Shown: positions 1 through 9,488, numbered from the stretch's first letter. The stretch is DNA of 40,633 nt from Undibacterium umbellatum (GCF_014284125.1 NZ_JACOFX010000029.1:1-40633); one strand, 5' to 3'. Translations and numbers: made by a program. Notes: generated by a model not told the origin, from the letters alone.

Positions 1-119
1 GATATTCGCAAAAAGCTCCAATTCTGCACCTCGACGTTCAAATCGAGACCAGATAAAAACATCAATTTGTGCAAACAAATCATTGACTTACGAACCCCTG
101 ATGTGAAAACGTTGGGACA
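1..119. mobile_element. End of an insertion sequence (partial, enters from left edge)
   Basis: Positions 105-119 read GAAAACGTTGGGACA. This is the reverse complement of the motif starting at 40514 (TGTCCCAACGTTT), with 13 identical bases at the tip. Both copies abut a CTAG tetramer (120-123 here, 40510-40513 there), as expected for a terminal inverted repeat next to a CTAG target. Upstream bases may hold the last codons of a transposase, but the piece is too short to identify the family. The non-IS flank beginning at 124 does not continue the gene interrupted at 40513, so this is a different insertion from the one at the right edge. Confidence 0.7.
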
Positions 120-123
120 CTAG

Positions 124-995
124 TGATTTTATGTATATATAGTTAATATTCAACGGGTGCATTGACTTTTAACTTGTCTATTTATGAGTGTTAGCTATGC
201 TACCTAGTCAAGAGCGTTTTGGTGTGCCGGTAGAGAATCTGCGTGCAGCCAACAAATGGGCAGAAAAACTGAATCCTGAAGGTTTTCAGTGCTACGATTT
301 CTAATCGTAAGGAGGTCGCTAACTTGGGCCACAAGAAAATCACCAGTATCTTGGTGGATTGGGTGTGCCATAGCCCGATTGAGATTATTCCAAGCAGAAG
401 TCAGATCATCGAAGTCAGGGATATCTTGCTTGCCAGAGAAGATGCGCGTGACTTGAATAATGTAATAATAATGTGCAATTACTATATCGCAAATGACTAA
501 GCCAAAACCTGGTCTTTGAGATAAAAAAAGTGGCTCGCAAGCTGCTTGAACCGAATCCACATCGAGGAGATTTGTTCTAGCATAGCAGCTAGGTATGACA
601 GATCAATGACTACTTGGACTCGTTGTTGATTAGCAATAAATACAGCGGTTTTTAATAATTCATTTAAAAAAATTGTTCCAACCAGAGGAATATTTGTTGT
701 ATACCCTTATGAGGGGAAAATGACTTATGGCGACAGAGCGCCACATGCAAGGTCGCTGATTCTGTCTTCGGGAAGTAAGGCATACATTTGCCCTCCATTA
801 TTAGATGGGGCGAACAATTCACTGTACATTCAACACTACCTGCAAGTAATTTCAATTAAATGACGCAGGATCTTTACGTTGTTCGCAGTTGAATAATTTG
901 TTTGAGATTTTGGTGTTTTTGATAATCTGAAATACAGTAATTCGATTGCAATACGATCACTTTTTCGACACTACTTAGAATGTCTGTCTAATATT
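124..995. other. Gene-poor region between IS end and GGDEF-EAL gene
   Basis: About 870 bp, AT-rich in its second half, with no gene I can identify firmly. It holds a weak minus-strand frame (204-560). It also holds a short overlapping + frame at 197-304 (35 codons, starts MLPSQERFG and ends QCYDF) that reads like a gene fragment. A 9-bp inverted repeat (TAGCATAGC and its complement) lies near 192 and 577. I see no terminator or clear promoter. The stretch looks like decayed DNA beside an insertion site. Confidence 0.4.
204..560 (-). CDS. Doubtful hypothetical protein, 118 aa
   Basis: Open minus-strand frame with a fairly protein-like middle (residues about 20-90, with WNNLNRAMAHPIH and DTGDFLVAQVSDLL) but no family that I recognise. 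No convincing ribosome binding site precedes its ATG at 560. A + strand fragment (197-304) overlaps its 3' end in another frame. It lies in a gene-poor region next to an IS end, so it may be a remnant rather than a functional gene. Confidence 0.22.
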   Translation of the reverse strand: MDSVQAACEPLFLSQRPGFGLVICDIVIAHYYYIIQVTRIFSGKQDIPDFDDLTSAWNNLNRAMAHPIHQDTGDFLVAQVSDLLTIRNRSTENLQDSVFLPICWLHADSLPAHQNALD

Positions 996-3656
996 GTGAC
1001 TACATCATTTTTTATCACTTCTATGCGGAAGTGGGCGCACGAGCATGCCTTTTTAAGGTATAGCTTTGCGTTTGTTTTTATATGGTCACTCATTTGTCTT
1101 GTTCTCAGCCTGATTGTCTGGAGTTCGTACTATGCAAGCATAGAGCAAGACAAAAAACTGGTACGGGCAAATGCCTTGAAAGATGCTGCATCGCTATCGC
1201 GCGCCTATGCACAATACCTCAACCGTACTATTGAGCAAATAGATCAAGTGAGCATGCATGTAAAGTACGACTGGGAACATTCCAGGCGTTCTTTAAAACT
1301 GGAACAACAAAGATCCCAGGGGCTGTTTATTGCGCCCCAGTTTGAACTGGTCGCCATCCTGGATGCCAAAGGAAAGCCGGTGACCTCAACTGTGCCAATA
1401 GAAAAATGGCAGGATACGACATTAAGAGGGCAGTTTTTCTATCATCAAAACAATAACTCCAGTGCGATGCAGATTGGCCTTCCAGCCGTTGTCAACAGTT
1501 CTGGCAAACTTGTTGTTCAATTTACGCGCAGACTGGAAGACGCAGACGATGCCTTCGACGGCATTGTCGTCATCTCGGTAGAGCCATCCTACTTTTCTTC
1601 TTTCTATGACAGACAAAGCCTTGGTAAGGGCGGATTAGTCGCGATCCTGACAAGTGATGGCACAGTCGGCGCAACCAGGATAGGTGATTCAATCCCGTTT
1701 GGCGGCAGCCAGGTATTTAGCCAGGACGTGCAATTCAAAACGGTAGTCGGTGTGGCTGATTTTCCGGGGCCGTCTAGCTTTGTTGACCAGCAATCAAGAA
1801 TATTGGGTTGGCACAGTCTGGACGCCTTTTCCTTAATTGCCGTCGTGGGATTGAATGAGCAGGAACTATTCGATACTTATGAGCCCATATGGATACAAGC
1901 AAAGAAAACGGGTGTGACGACAACTATTCTTGCGTGGAAAAAACATCAGAGCAAGCAAGTGCGTGACACCTACCGTCTTGCAACAGAAGCTACAGACGAA
2001 GGGTTTTACATGATGAATGCGCTAAGGGATGCGCGCGGCAAGATCATCGATTTCCAAGTGGTCGACTGTAATGCTCGAGGCGCATTGTTTTTTGGCCTCA
2101 ATCGAGAAGAACTTATAGGAATGAACATGTCGTCCTTGCAAGGCGAAATTTATTTCAATATGTTGATGCAAATTTATACCCGTGCGATGGAAACCGGCTT
2201 TTATGAAGACGAATACGAATTGCCAGATTTGAGCCCTTTGAATATGGCATGGGCGCGCCGCCGACTTACACGTTCAGGGTCTGGTTTGGCCGTGACGATA
2301 CAGGACATCAGCGAAAAAAAAGAGGCCGAGCGCGAACTCCGCCGTCTGGCCACGAAAGACGTGTTGACCGGTTTGTATAATCGCCACTGGTTAATGGAGT
2401 ATTTGCCAAAAGCACTCAAAAAGGCGAAAACGACAGAGCAAATGTTGGCACTGCTTTTTATTGATCTCGATGGCTTTAAGAACGTGAACGATTCCCAAGG
2501 ACACACAGCTGGCGACCAGTTACTTAAGTCGGTTGCCTCACGTTTGCAGTCGGTATTGAGACCATCTGACAATGTCGTCCGCTTGGGGGGAGATGAATTT
2601 CTGGTCGTGCTGGAACCTGTAGAAAAGGAGAGCATGCCTGCCCGTGTTGCCGAACGTATTGGTGACGCTTTCGGTCAGCCATTTTGGTGGGAAGGACAGA
2701 AGCATCAGATTGGCGCATCCATCGGCATCAGTATGTACCCACTTGATGGTGACGCGACGGAAACTTTGCTGAAGAATGCGGATATCGCCATGTATGCGGT
2801 CAAAGCAACGGGCAAGGGGCATTACAATTTCTTTAAACCCGAGCTATATCAGAAATTAAAAGAACGTGTTGATATGGAGCGTGCGCTGGAGCTCGCCATA
2901 GAAGAGGATCAATTCGTGCTGTATTACCAGCCGCGTGTGAATGCTGAGACTGGCAAGATGACCAGTATGGAGGCTTTGATAAGGTGGATGCGCCCTGACT
3001 TTGGCCTGGTCCCTCCAATTGAGTTTATTCCAATTGCAGAATCCAATGGCATGATCTTGCGACTTGGAGACATGGTCATGGCAAAGGCATGCTCGCAAAT
3101 TGCAGCTTGGGAAAAAGAGCTATTACCGATCGTTCCTATCTCGATCAATGTGTCAGCAAAACAATTTAGTGCAGGTGCACTCCCCAAAAAACTGTCTGAT
3201 TGCATCAAAAATTGGGGTGTCGACGCTTCTCTGCTAGAAGTCGAAATTACAGAATCAGCAATGATGGGTGAAGACAATGCAATCATCGCAGACCTTTGCG
3301 AGATACGCGAACTGGGTGTTAAATTGTTGGTTGATGACTTTGGGACAGGTTATTCATCCCTCTCACAACTTCAGCGACTTGATATGGATGTGTTGAAAAT
3401 AGACCGGGTTTTCACAAATGAACTGACGAAATCGAAAGAAGGCGACATATTCTTCAAAGCGATTGTGTCCATGGCGCACGCACTGGATATGACAGTGGTC
3501 GCAGAAGGCGTAGAGACACAAGAACAAGTGAATGCACTTCGGCGCCTTGCCTGCGATGAAATTCAAGGATACTTCATTTCCCGGCCAGTTCCAGCAAATT
3601 GTGTGCCTGAACTCTTGTTGAAGCAATTTTTACTACCATCTTCTGCTTCCACATAG
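996..3656 (+). CDS. Membrane GGDEF-EAL cyclic-di-GMP protein with periplasmic sensor and PAS domain
   Basis: A protein of 886 residues that makes and/or degrades cyclic di-GMP. Residues about 21-48 form one membrane helix. A roughly 250-residue extracytoplasmic sensor region of Cache/PDC type follows, then a PAS-like domain (about 325-440), GGDEF (about 450-615) and EAL (about 630-875). The GGDEF motif RLGGDEF is intact, and an inhibitory RxxD site (RPSD) sits five residues before GGDEF. The EAL domain keeps EALIRW, INVSAKQF, EITES, VDDFGTGYSS, LKIDR and AEGVET, so phosphodiesterase activity is expected. A second membrane helix should lie near residue 300-315, but only a short TTTILAW stretch is present. 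The start is GTG at 996; an ATG at 1023 is an alternative, and neither has a clear Shine-Dalgarno sequence. Confidence 0.9.
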   Translation: MTTSFFITSMRKWAHEHAFLRYSFAFVFIWSLICLVLSLIVWSSYYASIEQDKKLVRANALKDAASLSRAYAQYLNRTIEQIDQVSMHVKYDWEHSRRSLKLEQQRSQGLFIAPQFELVAILDAKGKPVTSTVPIEKWQDTTLRGQFFYHQNNNSSAMQIGLPAVVNSSGKLVVQFTRRLEDADDAFDGIVVISVEPSYFSSFYDRQSLGKGGLVAILTSDGTVGATRIGDSIPFGGSQVFSQDVQFKTVVGVADFPGPSSFVDQQSRILGWHSLDAFSLIAVVGLNEQELFDTYEPIWIQAKKTGVTTTILAWKKHQSKQVRDTYRLATEATDEGFYMMNALRDARGKIIDFQVVDCNARGALFFGLNREELIGMNMSSLQGEIYFNMLMQIYTRAMETGFYEDEYELPDLSPLNMAWARRRLTRSGSGLAVTIQDISEKKEAERELRRLATKDVLTGLYNRHWLMEYLPKALKKAKTTEQMLALLFIDLDGFKNVNDSQGHTAGDQLLKSVASRLQSVLRPSDNVVRLGGDEFLVVLEPVEKESMPARVAERIGDAFGQPFWWEGQKHQIGASIGISMYPLDGDATETLLKNADIAMYAVKATGKGHYNFFKPELYQKLKERVDMERALELAIEEDQFVLYYQPRVNAETGKMTSMEALIRWMRPDFGLVPPIEFIPIAESNGMILRLGDMVMAKACSQIAAWEKELLPIVPISINVSAKQFSAGALPKKLSDCIKNWGVDASLLEVEITESAMMGEDNAIIADLCEIRELGVKLLVDDFGTGYSSLSQLQRLDMDVLKIDRVFTNELTKSKEGDIFFKAIVSMAHALDMTVVAEGVETQEQVNALRRLACDEIQGYFISRPVPANCVPELLLKQFLLPSSAST

Positions 3657-3817
3657 AAGAAGTGTATCACCTGTCTATTTTTTATAGCTTAAAAAATGCT
3701 CACAAGTGCTTTAATGACATGGAATAAGCGCCTTATTAGGTATAAGCTCTTTCCTGCAAAATGAGATTGTAAAGTGAGTTTGTTGCTTCGTTCTGTCGAT
3801 AGGCCCAGGAGATCATG

Positions 3818-4045
3818 ATGTCAATTAGCCTTTTTGAATTAATGCAGGAAACGAAAGAATTCCCCTCTACAGGCACCCGTAACAGAGAGGATTTTATTAC
3901 CCAGAATACGGTTGACCGCGGTATCTCTTTGCAGCAGACGGTAGGTACTGCCTGCGCCATTGAATACTTGTTGGGCCAGGGAGTGCCACGTCAAATAACG
4001 CAGCGTGTCTTGACAGATCCCGAACGACGTAGAAGCCACGCTTGA
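3818..4045 (+). CDS. Small hypothetical protein, 75 aa
   Basis: A short cytoplasmic protein beginning MSISLFELMQ. Its C-terminal half contains ACAIEYLLGQGVP and RVLTDPERRRS, which resembles small helical proteins seen across Burkholderiales, though I cannot name a family. AGGAG at 3807-3811 supports translation. Two ATGs are adjacent (3815 and 3818), and the second has the better spacing of six bases. It stands alone between the GGDEF-EAL and chemoreceptor genes. No function is assigned. Confidence 0.6.
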   Translation: MSISLFELMQETKEFPSTGTRNREDFITQNTVDRGISLQQTVGTACAIEYLLGQGVPRQITQRVLTDPERRRSHA

Positions 4046-4332
4046 AGCAGAGCAATCGGTTTGAGTAAAAGGCTTTTTTCTGGCGTACCACTCTCCAGCT
4101 GATATTACTCATTCTTGTTACCACTTAAGCATTGCACCGCAGTTTTCTTGTGGAAACTTTCTTATTTAATTGCTGTGCCAGCTATGCTGGTTGACAGAAC
4201 GTTGAAATCACATCAAAAAATGTAACCATTTGTAACGTGATGGTCATGAGAAGGACATAAAGCAGGCGCATTATTGCTGCAATGCAATAATTCGTTTCAA
4301 TCCTGAAGCGAGGCATGTTTTATTGGGTGATC

Positions 4333-6384
4333 ATGTCCATATTCCTTCGTCCAGCCATTGCGCTCATGCAGCGCCTCCGTCTATTTCCAAAATTTGTGAT
4401 CGTTGCAGTGCTGTTTTCTGTTCCGGCCTTACTGGTTACCGGCTTGCTGATCCATGAGCTAAACAAATCGATCTCTTTCAGTCAAAGCGAACGGCAGGGA
4501 GTGCGGCAATTGTTGGCAGCGCAAGAGATGTTGAAAATAGCTCAGCAACACCGGGCACTGCGACATCTGGCCCTGGCAGGCAATGCAGCGGCAAAAGAAG
4601 AAGCGCAAAGAAAACAGCAGGAAATTACATCCAAATTGGAGTTGTTCATTAAGCTGCAAAAAGAACAAACACAAATGGGGCTGGAGGCTTCACTCGCAGA
4701 CATTAAGCGTACTTGGGAGGGCATCGTACAAAAGCTTCCGGCTTCAAAAAACAAAGAGAGCTATGCAGACCATTCAGCATTGATTGCACTACTGTACAAA
4801 TTGAATACGCAGATTGCTGACCGTTCGCACCTGACTCTGGATCCAGAAGTAGATACCTATTATCTGATCAATATGTTTGCCAAAACCTTGCCAGAATTGG
4901 CTGATGGTATTTCAGATATCTCGGGTCGTGGTGCTTCGTATATCGATACCGGTTTGCTGGAGCCCAACGAGGACTTGTTGATTAGTTCAGACGTCATGCT
5001 GGCCAAGCGAGACATAGGCCGTATCCCGGCACTGCTTGAAGCCATGTATCGTGCCAATCCCGGGTTCAAAGCGAAAATGGATACGCAACAAACGGTTATC
5101 ACCAGTAATCTTGAATTTTTGGAGCGGACAAAAAATGAGGTATTGAGTGCCCTGAACCAAACCTCGGGAACTGAATTTCTGAAGGCGGGTATGGCGAGCG
5201 CAGATGGTTGGTATGTTTATGCAAGCGTCGCAGGGACTTTGCTGGATGCCACATTGGAAGATCGCCTTCAAAAAGATGTACTGCATCGCAATATGCTGAT
5301 TGCCGTGATTTCAATTATCTTGATGATCGCCGCATATCTGCTCATGGGATTCTATGTTTCATTTTCTGGTGAAGTAAGAGAGTTGAGCGAGGCAGTTCAA
5401 CGTGTTGCCGCAGGCGACCTTAGCACGCAGATTTCGTCCCATGGCAAAGATGAGATAGCACAACTGCTGAATGCATTTGAAGGAATGAGCTCCGGCCTGG
5501 CCAGACTGGTTGCTGACATACGTTCAGGCACGGAAACAATCGCAACGGCATCCAAAGAAATTGCGCACGGCAATGCGGATTTATCTTCCCGCACCGAGCA
5601 GCAGGCAAGCTCGTTGGAGGAAACCTCGGCCTCAATGGAAGAATTGACGGATGCTGTCAAACAAAACGCTGCTGGCGCTGAGCATGCTAACGCCAATGCT
5701 CTTTCCGCTTCTGCCATTGCACAGGACGGTGGAGTTGCTGTCGGAAGGGTGATTGAGACGATGGGGGCGATTCAGCAATCATCCAAAAAAATCAGCGATA
5801 TCATCGGTGTCATTGACGGTATCGCATTCCAGACCAACATCCTGGCCTTGAATGCGGCCGTAGAGGCCGCCAGAGCTGGGGAACAAGGCAGGGGCTTTGC
5901 CGTCGTAGCAAGCGAAGTACGTAATCTTGCCCAGCGCTCCGCTGGTGCGGCTAAGGAAATTAAAGCACTGATCACAGCTTCTGTTGAGCAAGTCAGTGTC
6001 GGTAGCCAGCAAGTACAGTTGGCCGGAGCAACGATGGGGCAAATTGTCAATTCCATTCAGTCTGTGACTGACACGATGCAAGAAATTACTACTGCCAGTG
6101 CGGAGCAGCGCTCAGGAATCGAACATGTGAATGAAGCACTTGGACAAATGGATGACATTACGCAACAGAATGCTGCCCTGGTCGAGCAAGCTGCTGCCGC
6201 TGCACAAAGTATGCATGATCAGGCAGTCAAGTTGTCACAAGCGGTCGCTGTATTTAAGATTTCCGAAGTTGAAACAACACACCTGAAAAATGGGGGGAGT
6301 CGCCGCATCATGCAGACAAAAAATTTGTCTACGCAGGTCAGGCAAATTGCCAAGTCCACACTTAGGGCGGTGAATGCGAATTAA
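4333..6384 (+). CDS. Methyl-accepting chemotaxis protein
   Basis: A transmembrane chemoreceptor that would signal through CheW/CheA. Numbering from the upstream ATG at 4315, a first membrane helix lies near residues 24-46 and is followed by a long helical periplasmic ligand region. The second helix (about 327-350, IAVISIILMIAAYLLMGFY) leads to HAMP (about 350-402) and the coiled signalling domain. The hairpin tip GIAFQTNILALNAAVEAARA is canonical near 502-522. Methylation-helix segments (TEQQASSLEETSASMEELT and the DDITQQNAALVEQ region) flank it. There is no C-terminal CheR-tethering pentapeptide. ATG 4333 (MSIFLRPAIALM) is preferred because the upstream ATG 4315 has AGG only one base away and adds an atypical extension. 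No chemotaxis operon is adjacent, so the receptor is an orphan. Confidence 0.92.
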   Translation: MSIFLRPAIALMQRLRLFPKFVIVAVLFSVPALLVTGLLIHELNKSISFSQSERQGVRQLLAAQEMLKIAQQHRALRHLALAGNAAAKEEAQRKQQEITSKLELFIKLQKEQTQMGLEASLADIKRTWEGIVQKLPASKNKESYADHSALIALLYKLNTQIADRSHLTLDPEVDTYYLINMFAKTLPELADGISDISGRGASYIDTGLLEPNEDLLISSDVMLAKRDIGRIPALLEAMYRANPGFKAKMDTQQTVITSNLEFLERTKNEVLSALNQTSGTEFLKAGMASADGWYVYASVAGTLLDATLEDRLQKDVLHRNMLIAVISIILMIAAYLLMGFYVSFSGEVRELSEAVQRVAAGDLSTQISSHGKDEIAQLLNAFEGMSSGLARLVADIRSGTETIATASKEIAHGNADLSSRTEQQASSLEETSASMEELTDAVKQNAAGAEHANANALSASAIAQDGGVAVGRVIETMGAIQQSSKKISDIIGVIDGIAFQTNILALNAAVEAARAGEQGRGFAVVASEVRNLAQRSAGAAKEIKALITASVEQVSVGSQQVQLAGATMGQIVNSIQSVTDTMQEITTASAEQRSGIEHVNEALGQMDDITQQNAALVEQAAAAAQSMHDQAVKLSQAVAVFKISEVETTHLKNGGSRRIMQTKNLSTQVRQIAKSTLRAVNAN

Positions 6385-6597
6385 TTCGACAAGCTATAGA
6401 AAGAATTTTTTTGAAATTTTTCTATGCAATTAAACTCATGTCGCTGGTGTATCGCGCGCAACGAGGTAAAAATGACTTTATTGTTGCTTTTGCCAGAGGT
6501 CTCATTTCGTTCTGTACACCGGGAGTATTCAGTGGAATATGCCGAAAAACAGCACATCGCGAAAAAATTAATGTCTGAGCTTGCTGCCAATAAAAAA

Positions 6598-7644
6598 ATG
6601 CACATAACCAGAATATTTTCTCTTTTCCTGTTCCTATTCTGTAATCTCTATCCCGCCATTGCGGCGACGATAAGTGGTGCAGGATCTTCCGCAGCGGCAC
6701 CTTTATACACGAAATGGGCTGAGGCCTACAACAAGAAAACTGAAACAAGCGTCGTCTATCAAGCAGTCGGTTCATCTACGGGAATAAAACAAATCAAGAC
6801 AAAGGCGGTCGATTTTGGTGCCAGCAATGTTGCGCTAAGTCTGGTGGACTTAAAACATGATGGACTCATTCAATTCCCCTCTGCGATTTCTGGAGTTGTA
6901 GCTGTGGTTAACATCCCTGGCATAGCCACAGGTAAACTAAAACTCACTGGCGATATTCTCACGGACATTTTTGCTCGCAAAATAAGTCAATGGAATGATC
7001 CTGCGATTGCAACTCTGAATCCTGACCTCAAGCTGCCCAAGAAAGCAATTGAAGTGATTGTCCGCCAGGACGGCTCTGGAACCACCTACAATTTTACAGA
7101 TTACCTGTCAAAACAAAAAACAGATTGGCAGAGTGCGTATGGGAAAAATTTTACGATCAAGTGGCACCCTGAACTTATCCAGGCCAAAGGCAGCAGTGGC
7201 ATATCTGCAGCGATAAAAAAAACACCTTATGCTATCAGCTACATCGACTATAACTACGTGCTCCAGGATAATCTGGACTATGTGCTTCTCAAAAATCGCG
7301 ACGGAAAATTTGTCGCTCCCTCAGCCGATGCATTTGCGTCCAGCATGATCAATAGCGGCTGGAAAACGCAAGGTAGCTTTGAGGAAATGCTGACTGATAG
7401 GCCAGGAGCCAACAGTTGGCCTATCACGATGGGCACGTTTGTCATTCTCCAGAAAATTGCCGCAAATCCGGAAAAAGCTATTGCGACCATGAAGTTCTTT
7501 ACCTGGAGCTTTATGAATAGCGACCATCTCGTTCGCGCCGTGGACATGGTGCGCCTTCCAGATAGTATACAAGCGCGCGTCTTTAAAGAAATGATGACTG
7601 TGGCTGATGCCAGTGGAAAGCCTTTGCAATGGATTCCACAATAA
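6598..7644 (+). CDS. pstS: PstS-like phosphate ABC transporter substrate-binding protein
   Basis: A periplasmic phosphate-binding protein of about 348 residues. The start at 6598 gives a classic signal peptide (MHITRIFSLFLFLFC, cleavage likely after PAIA-A). The frame stays open back to 6424, and an ATG at 6571 is also possible. Family motifs are clear: GAGSSAAAPLYTKW at the mature N-terminus, VDFGASN, ISQWNDPAI, VRQDGSGTTYNFTDYL in the phosphate loop, KGSSGI and YAISYIDY. No pstC, pstA, pstB or phoU lies next to it, so it would supply a transporter encoded elsewhere or act as a sensor or scavenger. I did not find a convincing Pho box upstream. It converges with the damaged gene at 7645-8280. 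Confidence 0.88.
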   Translation: MHITRIFSLFLFLFCNLYPAIAATISGAGSSAAAPLYTKWAEAYNKKTETSVVYQAVGSSTGIKQIKTKAVDFGASNVALSLVDLKHDGLIQFPSAISGVVAVVNIPGIATGKLKLTGDILTDIFARKISQWNDPAIATLNPDLKLPKKAIEVIVRQDGSGTTYNFTDYLSKQKTDWQSAYGKNFTIKWHPELIQAKGSSGISAAIKKTPYAISYIDYNYVLQDNLDYVLLKNRDGKFVAPSADAFASSMINSGWKTQGSFEEMLTDRPGANSWPITMGTFVILQKIAANPEKAIATMKFFTWSFMNSDHLVRAVDMVRLPDSIQARVFKEMMTVADASGKPLQWIPQ

Positions 7645-8280
7645 GAGTTGAAATGCGACGCGCATTAGAGTTTTCAAGGTACATCTCTGAGTGCATTCAT
7701 TATATAAGCACTTTCGGCAGTAGCTTCTGTCTCCAGTAGGTATGTATCTCGATTTTTTATACCAGACATTTTTTAGCCAGGCCTGGTCAAAGCAGTAGTC
7801 GACCCAGACAGAAAAAGCGCTATTATCGTATTGACTATCGGCCAGAGCGATGCCAGCATCGCCAGCAATGCGATAGCGCCGGGACAACCAGGTACTAAGC
7901 AATTTTCGCTGCCGTGTTTTCTCGCCAGTTGAGACAGACAATTCTTGCGGCGACACTTTCTCCGCTGCACCAGACCGTGTCGCCTCCATGCCAGGCAAGG
8001 CCGCTTCCGGGGCTGGCAATAGCGGTTTCGCTGCCTGTGCAAGGGGTAATGAGTTCCAGTACCTGTTGATCACATGGGGTGTAAAGTACAGCAGGCTGAC
8101 TGCTGCAATGCTAAGTAGCCACACTGACAGAAAGATAAACTGGACCAATGTCGGCAGAGATTCAGTCTTTTCCTTCTTATCTGTAAACGCATGGTTATCT
8201 GAACTGATAGACTTAAAATTAAAATGTAAATGTGCCATTTTGTTTGACGTTAAGCTGACCAGATCTGCCAGTCTGGTCAT
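7645..8280 (-). pseudogene. Truncated lytic-transglycosylase-like membrane protein
   Basis: The frame starts at 8280. It gives a short cytoplasmic N-terminus, one membrane helix (LVQFIFLSVWLLSIAAVSLL, about residues 45-66), a linker and then KLLSTWLSRRYRIAGDA. That last part resembles the segment preceding the catalytic domain in membrane-anchored lytic transglycosylases of this bacterial group. The expected catalytic core, with a Glu in an AIESGFNP-type motif, is absent in all three minus-strand frames down to 7645. The frame then runs on antisense through the end of pstS to 7321, which is unlikely to be coding. I read it as a gene whose 3' part was lost. Alternatively, it is an unrelated single-pass protein. 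Confidence 0.4.
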
Positions 8281-8354
8281 GTCTGCACTCGAAAAATATT
8301 TTTGTTGGCTGCATCCTCCAAGAATATCCAGCAGACGGAGTATTCCCAGATTCT

Positions 8355-8552
8355 TTAATTGATGATATGAAAGCGTACCAGTGTCTTGGATACGAGTGTG
8401 GCCAGGGGGCCACGTTGAGGTGACGCTTTTTTCTTCGCCGCTAGCATGGATGCTTCCATGTCGGCCACATCTCTGTTGTCTTCAGTCAGAACAGGGCTGA
8501 CTGCAAATTCTTCATGGCTTCTGGTTGCAACCATGGTTCCAAATAGGCTCAT
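8355..8552 (-). CDS. Small hypothetical protein, 65 aa
   Basis: Starts MSLFGTMVATRSHEEFAV at 8552. The complement of 8560-8566 (AAAGGTG) gives a good ribosome binding site, which decides this start over an upstream one at 8609. The protein is polar with a basic C-terminal half (AAKKKASPQRGPLATLVSKTLVRF) that could be amphipathic. It ends 74 bases before the broken membrane gene at 8280, in the same direction, so the two probably formed one transcript. No family recognised. Confidence 0.5.
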   Translation of the reverse strand: MSLFGTMVATRSHEEFAVSPVLTEDNRDVADMEASMLAAKKKASPQRGPLATLVSKTLVRFHIIN

Positions 8553-8884
8553 TTGTATCACCTTTATCAAAGAATAACTGGGAGGGGAAGCACATATCAA
8601 TAGGATCAATGCTATCGGGTCTTGCGTAAAAAAACTGTCAATTTCGTGGTGATAGTCGTTAACAGTAAGTAATTATTTATCTCTTTTTTAGTATGAAATC
8701 ACCAGCTTGAACATCTCAGGGGAAGCTTGAGAAAAGTGGAAGTTTTACAAAAGCGTCTGCATATTTTTACGAAATTTTTATGTGAAATAGAGTATCGTTT
8801 CTTTAATTCGACCCCATAAAAGAATCACGAGCAGCATGCAAGTCGAGATGGGCGAGTTATGAAGTTGAGGGGGGATTAGTTAAT

Positions 8885-9388
8885 ATGCCCTGCCTGTTAG
8901 TCGTCGTTTTTTTGCACATGAATTCTTTTTCCAGATATCTCTATCCTGAAAACATCCTGCTGAACTTGTGCGTGGAAGACAAGACGCAGGCGCTGATGCA
9001 TATTGCTGCGCTAATGGAAACGCAGCATCAACTAGATCGCGGGAAGATTTTGGCAGGTCTTTGCGCGCGTGAAAAATTGGGATCGACGGCGCTTGGCCAA
9101 GGTGTGGCATTTCCCCATGCGCAAATCAGTGAGCTGCATCGTCCCATGATGGCCTATGTTAGCCTCGCCACCCCCATTGATTTCGACAGCCCTGACGGAT
9201 TGCCAGTGACAGAACTATTTGTCCTGCTTTTTCCAAGTGAAAGAGTGTCTGAACATTTGCAAATGCTTGCTGATGTCGCCGGCTTTGTCTGTGATTTGCC
9301 ATTCAGAAAGCGACTCAGTGAATCACTGGATATCGCATCTGTATTGGATAACTTTGCATCCTGGAGCATCGCGCCAGCGTCCACCTGA
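8885..9388 (+). CDS. PtsN-type PTS EIIA domain protein
   Basis: A single EIIA domain of the nitrogen-PTS/fructose type. Such proteins are phosphorylated on His by the NPr/EI-Ntr chain and regulate metabolism and potassium or phosphate responses. The phosphorylatable His is in GVAFPHAQI (about residue 78). The segments GLCAREKLGSTALGQGVAFPHA and ELFVLLFPSE fit the family fold. Length (167 aa, or 156 from the ATG at 8918) is normal. A G-rich stretch (GAGGGGGG around 8867-8874) lies 10 bases before 8885 and favours that start, although its first dozen residues look less conserved. It is not beside rpoN, hpf or kdp genes, so it may be a second PtsN paralogue. Confidence 0.8.
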   Translation: MPCLLVVVFLHMNSFSRYLYPENILLNLCVEDKTQALMHIAALMETQHQLDRGKILAGLCAREKLGSTALGQGVAFPHAQISELHRPMMAYVSLATPIDFDSPDGLPVTELFVLLFPSERVSEHLQMLADVAGFVCDLPFRKRLSESLDIASVLDNFASWSIAPAST

Positions 9389-9488
9389 TTGCCATGATCT
9401 TTTATCAAAACGCAGCAAAAATTTTCTTCTGCTGTGGTTGCGGCAGGCCGCATCTGACAGCTTTTACGCGTGAGATAACACACAGGGT

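Noticed and set aside
192..585. 9-bp inverted repeat flanking the 204-560 frame as a possible miniature mobile element
   Set aside because: The match is short and imperfect beyond nine bases, there is no target duplication, and no second copy is seen in the window.
664..855. 63-aa minus-strand frame near the left edge
   Set aside because: No ribosome binding site, no family features and AT-rich non-coding composition.
8398..8414. GTGGCC/GGCCAC hairpin as a terminator
   Set aside because: It lies inside the 65-aa coding sequence and has no T run on either strand.
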